A stretch of 64,000 nt of DNA from positions 62,001 through 126,000 of the forward strand of contig CAKSFT010000002.1 in NCBI GenBank assembly GCA_934454145.1, read 5' to 3'. The DNA comes from an uncultured Clostridia bacterium. Its GTDB lineage: Bacteria > Bacillota > Clostridia > UBA1381. Positions 17,869 to 26,348 of this stretch are shown piece after piece. The translations under genes were made by a program, and so were the position numbers. Below the pieces are notes generated by a model. It was given only the letters and a program-made list of their open reading frames with translations. It was not told where the DNA came from and made no database searches. Each line of letters starts with the position of its first letter. Position 1 is the first letter of the stretch.

Positions 17869-18173
17869 AGAAAATAATATATTTTTTACCTGCTATACCA
17901 TTCACCATTATATTGGTATATTTTTCTTTCCTAACTTCGATAAAAACAACTCCTGTTGTTTGGATAATTGATATACTGCTTATATTATCAGGGTTGTTAT
18001 TATGCAAAAATAAATGGTGGGGTTGCTTCTTTGGCGTAATTGTTGGTGGAATACTAGTGTATATGGGCTTAAAGGAAACGGGACAGATTTTTAAGGAATA
18101 CCTTATAGGCTTTCCTCTCATTATTTTTTATGCAGTGAGTGGAATTTACGTTGCTAATAAAGTAAGGAGGTAG
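17865..18173 (+). CDS. Small hydrophobic membrane protein
   Basis: A 102-residue protein, mostly hydrophobic, with four likely transmembrane segments (for example IPFTIILVYFSF, VVWIIDILLILSGLLL, GVIVGGILVYMGL, IGFPLIIFYAVSGIYV). No family is recognised. The start ATG 17865 overlaps the stop of the PPC stub; TTG 17859 is an alternative. It lies 4 bp before the next gene, so the two are probably co-translated. Confidence 0.6.
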   Translation: MKKIIYFLPAIPFTIILVYFSFLTSIKTTPVVWIIDILLILSGLLLCKNKWWGCFFGVIVGGILVYMGLKETGQIFKEYLIGFPLIIFYAVSGIYVANKVRR

Positions 18174-18177
18174 CACT

Positions 18178-18438
18178 ATGAAAAGGGTATTATCAATTAT
18201 TTTATTAATTATGATGTTGCTATCAATTACAAGTATTGTTTCAGCAGAAAATGAATATTTCCCGACATCACTATACATTGATGATGTATACACGGATATT
18301 GATTTGGATATCACAAACGATGAGGGTCAGCCTCTGCCTCCTCTTAAAAAGCTATGCGACTATTTAGGGTATCTTCATATGTGTTGCAGCTCTTTTATAC
18401 TTTTGATGAAGTGTTTTATAATTATTAAACTGTTATAA
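18178..18438 (+). CDS. Short secreted protein, probably truncated
   Basis: An 86-residue protein with a clear signal peptide (KRVLSIILLIMMLLSI...VSA). The mature part begins like a wall protein (SLYIDDVYTDIDLDITNDEG, PLKKLCDYLGY) and then turns into an unrelated hydrophobic tail of 20-25 residues. That switch suggests a deletion or frameshift removed the rest of the gene. AAGGAGG precedes the start. Function unknown. Confidence 0.45.
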   Translation: MKRVLSIILLIMMLLSITSIVSAENEYFPTSLYIDDVYTDIDLDITNDEGQPLPPLKKLCDYLGYLHMCCSSFILLMKCFIIIKLL

Positions 18439-18448
18439 AGGTGATTTT

Positions 18449-20767
18449 ATGAAAAAATTTACAAGTGCATTAATTATCCTTATGCTGCTTTTCACAAGTA
18501 CTAATTACATGATTCTTGCCGAAGAAAATATTATTGATGTAAGCTCTATGATGACCACGATTGAGACATTATCCGCAAATCCAAGAGGTTATGAAAATAA
18601 GGAAATAGAGCTTGCAAGACAATTTATTATTGACAAATTCAATGATTATGGATTAGAAGTAACGACCCAAGAATTTGAAACTAATCTTACCGATTGGAAT
18701 GGAAATAAATTTGTAGCGGTTAATATTATTGGTACATTGAAGTCAAACACAGAAGTTAAAACCGATGATATCTTAATCATCGGTGCGCACTATGACGGTA
18801 TTAATAATATTCCTGCCGCAAATGACAATGCTTCCGGTATATCGGTTATGTTGGAGCTTATACGGCTTTTGCACGATATACCAACAGATACGGAAATTCG
18901 CTTTGTTGCTTTTGACGCGGAAGAAGTGGGGTTGATTGGTTCGGAATACTATGCCAGTCATTTAGGGGATGACATAAACCGTACAATTGGAATGCTTAAT
19001 ATTGATATGATTGGATCAACAAAAGCGGGATCTGTAAGCATATTCTCCAGTAATGGAAATGAAAATTACTTGTCGGATATATTGAAAAAGAACAAAAAGT
19101 ATACTAACATTGCGGTATCAAGAGATTTTGGCAGAAGCGACCATATGTCTTTCTATCCGAAGCAAATCCCTGATTTGAATTTTGCACATAAACCGATTCA
19201 AAATGAATACCATTGTGAAAACGATATAATTGAGAACATAAACCCCAATATGCTTGCATATGTTGCAAATGCAGTACAAATCATTGCACTTGAAATAATG
19301 AGTGAGAGTACACCATCTTATATATCAATCGCCAAACCTATTCCTGATAATACTGTTTATACAATTGAAAACAATATCAGAATTCCTTTCGGATGGCTAA
19401 CGGAATTTGAAAAGACAACCGGTATTAAGCTAAGTCAAATCCCGTCTGCCGACACAAATGCGGTCTATCAAGCCAAAGTAAAAATGTTTGGGATGCCTGA
19501 AATTCTTACGCTTACAGCATCATCGGGTATAGGCGTTATTGGAGGAGTGGAGCATTTCTCTGTAAATATGCAACAAGTCGGAATTACATTTGAGAAGTTA
19601 AACGAAGTGTTGACAAATTTATTTGGTTCACCTTCTCAAAACGAGATTCAAGAAACAGATACTGTTATATATGACTGGCACAATATTTTTGGAAACACAT
19701 ACAGCATTATACTTAACAAGAGTAACAATACTTATTCTTTTCATATTGTATGGTATAGAGGCGCTCCTGATGCGGAAGGATATACCATAAATGGTGGCGA
19801 GCTTGTCCGTATGGAACAAGCAGTTGGTTCTGTAAGTGTACGCATAACAGAAAAGGATGGTGAAATTATTCATGAGGAACATAAGAATTTGCCCTCGAAC
19901 ACATTGCCTATTACGGACAACGCAAAAAGGGCTTGGGCAAAAATCAAACCATATTTATCTGATGATGAAATCAATACAATCGTATTTCTCTGTATATCTA
20001 CTGATGGTATAGGCGGCGGACAACCTATTAGCATAGAAAAGCACATATTTGACGAAGAAGAATTTGAAAATAAAATAAAGAGCATAAAAGATAAAGAGTA
20101 TTATATGGACTATTCTCCGACAGGTACATATCTATATTTAGATGATATTGATCTGCTAAATTCGCAAGGGAATTGTTTCGTTGAGTCAAATCTATCAAAA
20201 AACCTCTCTATTGCTCGTGCAACAGCCAGAGGAAAAGGCTGTACGGATATCCCTTCCGAATGGGCGGTAAATGATGTTGTAGATGCTATTAAAGCAGATA
20301 TTTTACCAAGTGAGTTACAGTCAAACTATCAAACAAACATCACAAGAGAACAATTTTGCGACCTTGCTTTTGCGCTTCTTGAAAAAATTTCCGGATTAAA
20401 ATGGCATACTGCACAGGATATGCTATTTGAGGATACGAATAATATGTCGGTTGGTACATTGTATAAGCAGGGTATTATAAATGGAAAGGCAAAAGGAATC
20501 TTTGCGCCTCATGACTTTATAACCCGTGAGGAAGCGGCGACTATACTTGATAGAATTTGTGAGTACGTGGATATTTCGGGTAATGATGTTTATAACTTCC
20601 GCTTTCATGATGATGAAGCAATATCCGAATGGGCAAAAAGCGGCGTTTATCATATGCAGTTTATAGGCATTATGAACGGTGTCGGAGATGATTTGTTTGC
20701 ACCGCAAGACACATATACTGTAGAGCAGGCTATCTTAACTATGGTTAGGATTTATGATTACCACTAA
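18449..20767 (+). CDS. Secreted M28 zinc aminopeptidase with C-terminal SLH repeats
   Basis: A 772-residue protein with a signal peptide (residues 1-25). Residues ~30-290 are an M28-family peptidase: IGAHYDGI, NDNASGISV, FDAEEVGLIGSEY, NIDMIGS and NEYHCEND supply the expected His, Asp, Glu-Glu, Asp and His positions for two zinc ions. A ~200-residue middle region of unknown role follows. The last ~180 residues are three somewhat degenerate SLH motifs (ITREQFCDLAFALLEK; IFAPHDFITREEAATIL; LFAPQDTYTVEQAILTM), which would hold it to secondary cell-wall polymer. It probably trims peptides at the cell surface. The gene ends at a strong terminator. Confidence 0.88.
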   Translation: MKKFTSALIILMLLFTSTNYMILAEENIIDVSSMMTTIETLSANPRGYENKEIELARQFIIDKFNDYGLEVTTQEFETNLTDWNGNKFVAVNIIGTLKSNTEVKTDDILIIGAHYDGINNIPAANDNASGISVMLELIRLLHDIPTDTEIRFVAFDAEEVGLIGSEYYASHLGDDINRTIGMLNIDMIGSTKAGSVSIFSSNGNENYLSDILKKNKKYTNIAVSRDFGRSDHMSFYPKQIPDLNFAHKPIQNEYHCENDIIENINPNMLAYVANAVQIIALEIMSESTPSYISIAKPIPDNTVYTIENNIRIPFGWLTEFEKTTGIKLSQIPSADTNAVYQAKVKMFGMPEILTLTASSGIGVIGGVEHFSVNMQQVGITFEKLNEVLTNLFGSPSQNEIQETDTVIYDWHNIFGNTYSIILNKSNNTYSFHIVWYRGAPDAEGYTINGGELVRMEQAVGSVSVRITEKDGEIIHEEHKNLPSNTLPITDNAKRAWAKIKPYLSDDEINTIVFLCISTDGIGGGQPISIEKHIFDEEEFENKIKSIKDKEYYMDYSPTGTYLYLDDIDLLNSQGNCFVESNLSKNLSIARATARGKGCTDIPSEWAVNDVVDAIKADILPSELQSNYQTNITREQFCDLAFALLEKISGLKWHTAQDMLFEDTNNMSVGTLYKQGIINGKAKGIFAPHDFITREEAATILDRICEYVDISGNDVYNFRFHDDEAISEWAKSGVYHMQFIGIMNGVGDDLFAPQDTYTVEQAILTMVRIYDYH

Positions 20768-20791
20768 AATAATTTCAAGAAAGCCATTAAC

Positions 20792-20836
20792 AAAACTTAC
20801 CATTATCGTTATTTTTCGATAGTGGTAAGTTTTTTA
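20792..20836 (+). terminator. Terminator after M28-SLH gene
   Basis: AAAACTTACCATTATCG pairs with CGATAGTGGTAAGTTTT (one wobble) around TTATTTTT, followed by TTTTTT. Confidence 0.9.
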
Positions 20837-20913
20837 TAGAAACTTCTCGAAACATGAAGAATTTTAACAGGGCAATCTGATTATACTTAGCAATGTGAAA
20901 CAACATAAAAATA

Positions 20914-20955
20914 GTGTGATAGGTAATCATCACAAAAATGGTTACGCTATCACAC
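20914..20955 (-). terminator. Hairpin at the broken end of a recombinase gene
   Basis: GTGTGATAG-GTAA and TTACGCTATCACAC pair with one bulge. Read on the minus strand it is followed by a TATTTTTATG tail, so it can end the leftward recombinase remnant. The end of the recombinase reading frame lies inside this stem. Confidence 0.55.
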
Positions 20956-21135
20956 CTCAACTAAACGAAGTCCCGACACACCGTCGTCGGTAAAATGGAC
21001 TATATTGGTGTAGCCGTTTCGCTTTGCATAATCTTCAAGCAGTTTCTTTTGGTTTGTGATACTGTTGCTTTCGCCTTGCAGCTCGTCATCACGGGAAAGA
21101 CGCTCATACAATGGCGTGATTTTTGTGCTTTTCAT
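20950..21135 (-). pseudogene. N-terminal stub of a large serine recombinase
   Basis: About 60 residues match the start of TnpX-like large serine recombinases: ITPLYERLSRDDELQGESNS, with the catalytic serine region partly present, and FTDDGVSG. The frame then breaks and ends within 6 residues; the normal protein is over 500 residues. ATG 21135 has AAGGAG at good spacing. It marks the former edge of an integrative element. Confidence 0.75.
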
Positions 21136-21307
21136 TATGCACAACTCCTTTCTCGTTTTGACTCATACAGATAAATAAATCTTTTATAGCATACAACATC
21201 TTTTGTATGTTTGGATTTGTCACTTAAATCATATCATAAAGGTTGAAAACTTTCTACTTATTTTTCCGCATTTAAGAAAAACGAAAAAATTCACAAACAT
21301 TTTCATA

Positions 21308-21375
21308 GTGCAAAACGCCGAATTTTCTGAAATTACCTGAAAAGCATTGACGAAAGCGGAGAAATGTGATACAAT
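21308..21375 (+). promoter_or_regulatory. Promoter with upstream box for the PepSY-SLH gene leader
   Basis: TTGACG (21347-21352), a 17-bp spacer and TACAAT (21370-21375). Upstream, GTGCAAAACGCCGAA (21308-21322) matches GTGCAAAACGCTGAA upstream of the minus-strand promoter at 37.7 kb, so it may be a binding site for a shared regulator. Transcription should begin near 21382, leaving a leader of about 320 nt. Confidence 0.7.
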
Positions 21376-21417
21376 ATATTTGCAGAATAATATTTATATA
21401 GAAAGGGTTTGGCAAGT

Positions 21418-21510
21418 ATGAAGCGACGGCGTAAAATCAATACATACATTTACTCGCGGCATAGGCGTAGATTTGCCTTTTTCCGTTATTCGTTTGCGGG
21501 TATTTATTAA
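21418..21510 (+). CDS. 30-residue basic leader peptide
   Basis: ATG 21418 follows GAAAGGG and encodes a very basic peptide (MKRRRKINTYIYSRHRRRF...) ending in TAA directly against the base of a terminator-like hairpin. A stop codon next to an attenuator is typical of ribosome-mediated attenuation. The peptide shares a TYI motif and the coding stretch GGCGTAAAATC with the leader ORF on the minus strand at 37.5-37.6 kb. Confidence 0.55.
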   Translation: MKRRRKINTYIYSRHRRRFAFFRYSFAGIY

Positions 21511-21556
21511 GGTGTGTTCGTTTTCAAAGTATTTTGAAATCGGGCTCACCTTTTTT
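21511..21556 (+). terminator. Attenuator hairpin in the PepSY-SLH leader
   Basis: GGTGTGTTCG pairs with CGGGCTCACC (one mismatch, two wobbles), and the inner TTTCAAA-GTAT-TTTGAAA extends the stem. TTTTTT follows at 21551. It lies between the leader peptide and the main gene, 150 bp before the start codon, so it can only act as an attenuator. CGGCGTAA (21427-21434) and TTACGCCG (21562-21569) are perfectly complementary and could form an alternative fold. Confidence 0.65.
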
Positions 21557-21613
21557 CGTTCTTACGCCGAAAATACAATAGGTGACTACATACCCGAAAG
21601 GAGCGTGCTGCCT

Positions 21614-21700
21614 ATGAAAGAAAAAAACGCCGGATGTTCGCACTTCGGCATAAACAGAGAGCTGCGAAACAAGATGAAATTACAAAAAAGGAGGTCATGA
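21614..21700 (+). CDS. 28-residue mini-ORF directly before the PepSY-SLH gene
   Basis: ATG 21614 follows GAAAGGAGC and encodes a basic 28-residue peptide beginning MKEKNAGCSHFGIN. It stops 3 bp before the next ATG, with the AGGAGG of the main gene inside its 3' end. Translation of the two is likely coupled. Its start context TGCCTATGAAAG is identical to that of the 23-residue mini-ORF before the surface-protein gene at 37.3 kb. Confidence 0.45.
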   Translation: MKEKNAGCSHFGINRELRNKMKLQKRRS

Positions 21701-21703
21701 AAC

Positions 21704-24082
21704 ATGAAACGCAAAACAAAAAAACCGGTTTCCGTTCTGCTATGTATAGTACTGTTGCTTTCGCTTATACCACTGACGGCATTTGCGGATGAATCGAAGG
21801 CTGTAAAGATTACGGAAGAATCAAAGACCGCAGAGCTTGTTACGGATACGGCAAAGTTTATCTCTTTGGATGAGGCAAAAGAAATTGCACTCAAAGACGC
21901 CGAGCTTGACAGAAACAAACAAAAAATAACGTTCACCAAGGAAGAACTGAGCCGCAATAAAGGCAGACCCTGCTACCTGTTGGATTTTTATACAGGGGAA
22001 AATCAGTATCATTATGAGATTGACGCAAAGACGGGAGAAGTTATCTACGGCAGAAGATATATTCTGCTTGCCGAAGCAAAAAAGATTGCCGTTGATGATG
22101 CGGGCTGCACCGAAAAGGTTACCTTTACCGAGGAAGAATTGGTGGACGGCGGCATCAAAACGCCGTATTATCTGCTTGTATTTGCCGACAATAAGACGCA
22201 GTGGACTTACCGAATCAATGCAGTAAGCGGCGATATACTCGAAAAGAAAGAGGAGAATATCGGCGAGGCGGATTTAATCTCTTTGGAAAAAGCAAAATCA
22301 ATAGCGCTTAATGACGCCGGTCTTGTTGAAAATGCGGAAAAGATTGTGTTCACCAAAGAGGAGCTAATCCGCAATCAGGACAAGCCCTATTACCTGTTGG
22401 AGTTTTACACCGGTAAATATCAGTATCACTATGAGATTGATGCAAAGACGGGCGACATTATCTATGGCAGAAGATATATTCTGCTTGCCGATGCAAAAAG
22501 GATTGCCGTTGATGATGCCGAATGCAGCGACAAGGTTACTTTTTTGGAGGAGGAATTGGTAGACGGCGGCATTAAAACGCCGTATTATCTGCTTGTTTTT
22601 GCAGACAATAAGACGCAGTGGACTTACCGAATAAATGCGATAAGCGGCGCTGTGATGGGAAAACATATTGATGATATCAGCGGAACGAATTTCATTTCCT
22701 TGGAGGAGGCAAAGAAAATCGCGCTGAAGGATGCCAAGCTTGATGAATACGCACAAAAGATTGTGTTCACCAAAACCGAGCTTAACCGCAACCAAGGCAG
22801 ACCCTGCTATATTTTGGAGTTTTACACAGGTAAATATCAGTATCACTATGAGATTGACGCAAAAACGGGAGAAATTATCTACGGCAGAAGATATATTCTG
22901 CTTGCCGACGCAAAAAGGATTGCCATTGATGATGCAGGCTGCACAGAAAAGGTTACCTTTACCGAGGAAGAATTGGTGGACGGCGGTATTAAAACGCCTT
23001 ACTACCGGCTTGTATTTACCGACAGGAAAACGCAGTGGACATACCGAATCAATGCTGTAAGCGGCGCTATACTGGAAAAGAAAAGCAAGAACACCGATGA
23101 GCCGGATTATATCTCTTTGGAGGAAGCAAAGAAGATTGCGCTGAAGGACGCGGGGCTTGACAAATACGCACAAAAAATTGTGTTCACCAAGACTGAGTTT
23201 AACCGTTATCAGGGCAAGCAATGCTATTTATTGGAGTTTTATACCGGCAAAAATCAGTATTACTATCAGATTGACGCAAAAACGGGCGACATTATCTACG
23301 GCAGAAGATATATTCTGCTTGCCGACGCAAAAAAGATTGCCGTTGATGATGCCGAATGCAGCGACAGGGTTACCTTTTTGGAGGAAGAATTGGTAGACGG
23401 CGGCATTAAAACACCTTATTATCATCTCGTATTTGCGGACAGGAAAACGCAGTGGACATACCGAATCAATGCGGTGACGGGCGGCATACTGAAAAAGAAA
23501 CAAAAGGACATCAAGGTAAAACCCGACACCGAGTGGGAAAATCCGTTCGGTGACGTTAAGAAAAGAGATTGGTTTTACTTTTCGGTAAAATTCGCATATG
23601 ATTTTGGATTGATGAAAGGTACAACCGAAATGGAATTCTCACCGGACTCTTATGTGACCAGAGCAATGTTTGTCATGATTATCTACCGTATGGAGAAAGA
23701 GCCGCAAGCCGGAGGCTCTGTGTTTGTGGACGTTGAAATCGGCGGTTATTATGACAGGGCGGTTGCTTGGGCAAATGCAAACGGCATTGTTTCCGGCGTT
23801 TCAAAAGACCGTTTTGCACCGAACGATCCGATTACCCGTGAACAGATGGCAACAATTCTTTACCGCTACGCAGATTTCAAGGGATTTGACATAGAATCAA
23901 ACGGCAATACGGCATATTCGGACAGCAATTCTATTTCCGGCTATGCGAGGAACGCTGTAAGCTGGGCGGCTGCAAACCTACTTATGAAAGGCAATGACGA
24001 CGGCAGCTTTTTGCCGAATGCAAATGCAACAAGAGCGCAGGCGGCGGCTGTATTTGCCCGTATGATTGAAAATCTGGAATAA
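21704..24082 (+). CDS. Surface protein with eight PepSY modules and three SLH domains
   Basis: A 792-residue protein. Signal peptide to ~28 (PVSVLLCIVLLLSLIPLTAFA). Residues ~50-608 are four near-identical 139-residue units, each with two PepSY-like modules: ISLEEAKKIALKDA...YHYEIDAKTG, then LLADAKKIAVDDA...WTYRINAVSG. PepSY domains often inhibit or chaperone peptidases or sense the envelope. SLH domains occupy the last ~180 residues (FSPDSYVTRAMFVMIIYRM; FAPNDPITREQMATILYRY; LPNANATRAQAAAVFARM), anchoring the protein to the cell wall. Expression is probably set by the upstream leader and attenuator. It could restrain the SLH-linked peptidases nearby; that is inference. Confidence 0.9.
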   Translation: MKRKTKKPVSVLLCIVLLLSLIPLTAFADESKAVKITEESKTAELVTDTAKFISLDEAKEIALKDAELDRNKQKITFTKEELSRNKGRPCYLLDFYTGENQYHYEIDAKTGEVIYGRRYILLAEAKKIAVDDAGCTEKVTFTEEELVDGGIKTPYYLLVFADNKTQWTYRINAVSGDILEKKEENIGEADLISLEKAKSIALNDAGLVENAEKIVFTKEELIRNQDKPYYLLEFYTGKYQYHYEIDAKTGDIIYGRRYILLADAKRIAVDDAECSDKVTFLEEELVDGGIKTPYYLLVFADNKTQWTYRINAISGAVMGKHIDDISGTNFISLEEAKKIALKDAKLDEYAQKIVFTKTELNRNQGRPCYILEFYTGKYQYHYEIDAKTGEIIYGRRYILLADAKRIAIDDAGCTEKVTFTEEELVDGGIKTPYYRLVFTDRKTQWTYRINAVSGAILEKKSKNTDEPDYISLEEAKKIALKDAGLDKYAQKIVFTKTEFNRYQGKQCYLLEFYTGKNQYYYQIDAKTGDIIYGRRYILLADAKKIAVDDAECSDRVTFLEEELVDGGIKTPYYHLVFADRKTQWTYRINAVTGGILKKKQKDIKVKPDTEWENPFGDVKKRDWFYFSVKFAYDFGLMKGTTEMEFSPDSYVTRAMFVMIIYRMEKEPQAGGSVFVDVEIGGYYDRAVAWANANGIVSGVSKDRFAPNDPITREQMATILYRYADFKGFDIESNGNTAYSDSNSISGYARNAVSWAAANLLMKGNDDGSFLPNANATRAQAAAVFARMIENLE
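21857..23524 (+). repeat. Four tandem 417-bp repeats inside the PepSY-SLH gene
   Basis: The segment starting TCTCTTTGGA/GGAGGC recurs at about 21857, 22274, 22691 and 23108, an exact 417-bp period (139 codons). Units are very similar in DNA, for example GGCAGAAGATATATTCTGCT in each, so unit number could change by recombination. Confidence 0.9.
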
Positions 24083-24142
24083 AAATGACCCGGTTGTAAC
24101 ATAAGCTATATTTTCAACGTATAAACCACTGTTGCAAAACGA

Positions 24143-24180
24143 TGCGCAGGCATTGGCGATACAATAACAATGCTTGCGCA
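24143..24180. repeat. 13-bp-stem inverted repeat downstream of the PepSY-SLH gene
   Basis: TGCGCAGGCATTG and CAATGCTTGCGCA pair with one wobble around a 12-base loop. There is no T-tract, so it is probably an mRNA-stabilising or REP-like element, placed before the real terminator. Confidence 0.6.
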
Positions 24181-24189
24181 TATCCCCTT

Positions 24190-24219
24190 AGGGCAGCCGC
24201 TTCGACTGCCCTTTTTTTG
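24190..24219 (+). terminator. Terminator of the PepSY-SLH gene
   Basis: AGGGCAG and CTGCCCT pair with a small inner CG/CG stem, followed by TTTTTTT. Confidence 0.9.
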
Positions 24220-24327
24220 TACCCGAGGCCTTGACTAACTTTGTATGTCTCACAAAAAACGGTTTATTATTTAAAAAAATGATGCAGCTTTACAGATTTC
24301 AAAATTGTATATACGGAGGTTGATTTT

Positions 24328-25008
24328 GTGAAACGGACAATAACTTTAATGCTTGCGGCGTGCTGCCTGCTGCTGACTGCGTGCGATAATTCAAGCATCG
24401 GCATAATCGGTGGTTCAGACGGACCGGCACAGGTATATATCAATAAAAGCAATGAAAATATAGATTATGAACAGTATCTGACAGAACATTATGTCGATGA
24501 ATCAAAGCTTCCGACACTTGATATAAACTTGGAAAAAAGATTTATATCCGACGATAGAGTTCTTCTTACGGATGACTCGGTTGAAAATGAGTGGGAGCTG
24601 GTGATTTATGAGTTTTACCACAATATGACGTCAGGCTCTTTTGGGAAGATGAAAGCTGTTATCGAAGATGAATCATTACTTGCGGCTGTAGAAAACGAAG
24701 AAAAGAATTTTGAAGACGGGATTTACTATAGTAAAATTTGCATTGATGATTTGGAGCTTTTGAAAAAAGATGACCTGAAAGATATTTCGGAGAAAAATAA
24801 GCGGGAAATTTACGAAAGACTGAATAATTTGGGTATAAGCGAATTTGGCATTGCAAAAGTCGAAACCGAATTAAAGCATAATGAGAAATCGCTGAGTTTA
24901 GCTCCGCAAGTCGGTGACGGCGAGGTAACACGGTATTATCTTATCGGTAAAAAGGCTGATAAATATAAGATTTTTGAAGTTTATTGGGAAGGATTTTTAA
25001 ATGACTGA
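24328..25008 (+). CDS. Lipoprotein of unknown function with GIIGGSDGP motif
   Basis: A 226-residue protein. The start GTG 24328 follows TACGGAGGT. Signal sequence with lipobox LLTAC (Cys19), so it should be lipid-anchored outside the membrane. Just after the Cys it carries SIGIIGGSDGPAQVYI, a motif that occurs in several short clostridial lipoproteins and also in oxaloacetate decarboxylase beta, but nothing else resembles that enzyme. The remainder is acidic and helical. The next two genes follow within 15 bp, one a PstS-like protein, suggesting a joint envelope role. Confidence 0.7.
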   Translation: MKRTITLMLAACCLLLTACDNSSIGIIGGSDGPAQVYINKSNENIDYEQYLTEHYVDESKLPTLDINLEKRFISDDRVLLTDDSVENEWELVIYEFYHNMTSGSFGKMKAVIEDESLLAAVENEEKNFEDGIYYSKICIDDLELLKKDDLKDISEKNKREIYERLNNLGISEFGIAKVETELKHNEKSLSLAPQVGDGEVTRYYLIGKKADKYKIFEVYWEGFLND

Positions 25009-25020
25009 GGGGTGCGGATA

Positions 25021-25182
25021 ATGAAGAAGATGGTTCTCGGTATTGCGGTAATTCTTTTTGCAATATGCATTGAAATATCCGCCGCAGGGCATTTGGAGTA
25101 TATCACTTGGGGCATAGGCGCAATAGGGTTGGTAATATCCGTTGTGGGATATGCGGAAAACGGAAAAGGAGACAAGCAATGA
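25021..25182 (+). CDS. 53-residue two-helix membrane protein
   Basis: ATG 25021 follows a GAGGGG site and encodes 53 residues with two hydrophobic segments (VLGIAVILFAICIEIS; YITWGIGAIGLVISVVGY). The stop overlaps the next start by 4 bp (ATGA), so it is translated together with the PstS-like gene. No family is recognised. Confidence 0.6.
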   Translation: MKKMVLGIAVILFAICIEISAAGHLEYITWGIGAIGLVISVVGYAENGKGDKQ

Positions 25183-26336
25183 AAAAAGCATTATTTATAG
25201 TACTTAAAATAATATTAACTGCGGCAACTTTATTTGTAAGCTATTATGCTTTATTTGTAACCGCTATGTTATTGTTTTCGAGCGGTATAAATCACATTAT
25301 AACATACATAGGTTTAATTGTTGTGCCGTCACTTCTGCTGCCTTTGATATGGCTGAAAAAGAGAAAGAAGTTTTTAATAATTTGGTGTATCTGTGCCGCA
25401 GTGTACGGAGCCGCTCTCGGAACAAACTTCGGAATAATCAAATATAACAAAAGTATCACTGTTAATACTTCTCCGAACATTGATATTCAAGCGTATCTGC
25501 CGTTTGAGGAAAATTCCAAAATTGTAAAGACAGACAGCAAAACATTAAAACTTACCGAAAATCTGCCGAGAATTGACGGAGCTGCTGCGTTGTTTCCCGT
25601 ATATTCCGCATTTGTGAACGCTGTATATCCGAATACGACAAAGCTGCACGACGGAATATTTGAGTATAACAATACCCCTGACGGCTATCGCCTTTTAGCG
25701 GAAAAAGAAACAGATATTTTCATCGGTGTGTATCCGTCCGATGAGCAAAAGGCATACGCAGAAGAAAACCAAACCACCTTTGAATATACGCCTATCGGAA
25801 CGGAGGCATTTGTTTTCTTTGTTCACAAGGACAATCCTATTACAAATCTTACCACCAAACAAATAAAAGATATTTATTCCGGAAAGATTACAAATTGGAA
25901 GGATGTCGGCGGAAAAAATGAGAAAATTGCCGCATTTCAGCGGAATGAGGGCAGCGGCAGTCAAAGTATGCTGAAACGGTTTATGGGCGATACGCCGATT
26001 ATGGATGCGCCTACCGAAATGGTGAATGATTTAATGGCGGGCATTATAGAACAGGTGGCGGATTATAAAAGCAAAACAAACTCAATTGGGTTTTCATTCA
26101 GATATTATGTTGAGGGAATTATAAAGAATCCTGATATAAAAATGATCTCGATTGACGGCGCTGCACCGACCTCCGAAAACATCAGAAACGGCAGTTATCC
26201 CATTCTTACGCCGATTTATGCTGTTACATACAAGGAAAATCAAAACGGCAATGTTGACAAATTACTTGAATGGATTTTATCCGATGAGGGGCAATACATT
26301 ATAAACGAAACAGGTTATGTGGGAATAAAGAATTAG
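25179..26336 (+). CDS. Membrane-anchored PstS-like substrate-binding protein
   Basis: A 385-residue protein. Three transmembrane segments lie in residues ~1-95 in place of a normal signal peptide. Residues ~125-385 form a PBP-like domain of the phosphate-binding type: ALFPVYSAFV, IFIGVYPSDEQ, AFVFFVHKDNPI, YSGKITNWKDVGG and FQRNEGSGSQSM. The Gly-Ser-Gly-Ser loop is where PstS proteins hold phosphate. No permease genes follow, so it is more likely a sensor or orphan binding protein than part of a transporter. A longer start upstream is less likely because ATG 25179 is coupled to the preceding stop. Confidence 0.85.
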   Translation: MKKALFIVLKIILTAATLFVSYYALFVTAMLLFSSGINHIITYIGLIVVPSLLLPLIWLKKRKKFLIIWCICAAVYGAALGTNFGIIKYNKSITVNTSPNIDIQAYLPFEENSKIVKTDSKTLKLTENLPRIDGAAALFPVYSAFVNAVYPNTTKLHDGIFEYNNTPDGYRLLAEKETDIFIGVYPSDEQKAYAEENQTTFEYTPIGTEAFVFFVHKDNPITNLTTKQIKDIYSGKITNWKDVGGKNEKIAAFQRNEGSGSQSMLKRFMGDTPIMDAPTEMVNDLMAGIIEQVADYKSKTNSIGFSFRYYVEGIIKNPDIKMISIDGAAPTSENIRNGSYPILTPIYAVTYKENQNGNVDKLLEWILSDEGQYIINETGYVGIKN

Positions 26337-26348
26337 GAGGACAGTACA

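Noticed and set aside
22364..23503. Long minus-strand frames opposite the PepSY-SLH gene
   Set aside because: They repeat with the 417-bp period and are shadows of the coding repeats; no ribosome sites.
21857..23524. Regular 417-bp spacing suggested a repeat array such as CRISPR
   Set aside because: The units are in-frame coding repeats of PepSY modules within one long gene, not short repeats with unique spacers.
24328..25008. Oxaloacetate decarboxylase beta subunit because of GIIGGSDGP
   Set aside because: It is a 226-residue lipoprotein with no transmembrane helices beyond the signal sequence; only the short motif is shared.
25107..25178. Upstream extension of the PstS-like gene
   Set aside because: ATG 25179 is coupled to the preceding 53-residue ORF by a 4-bp overlap and begins a sensible membrane segment; the extension overlaps that ORF in another frame.
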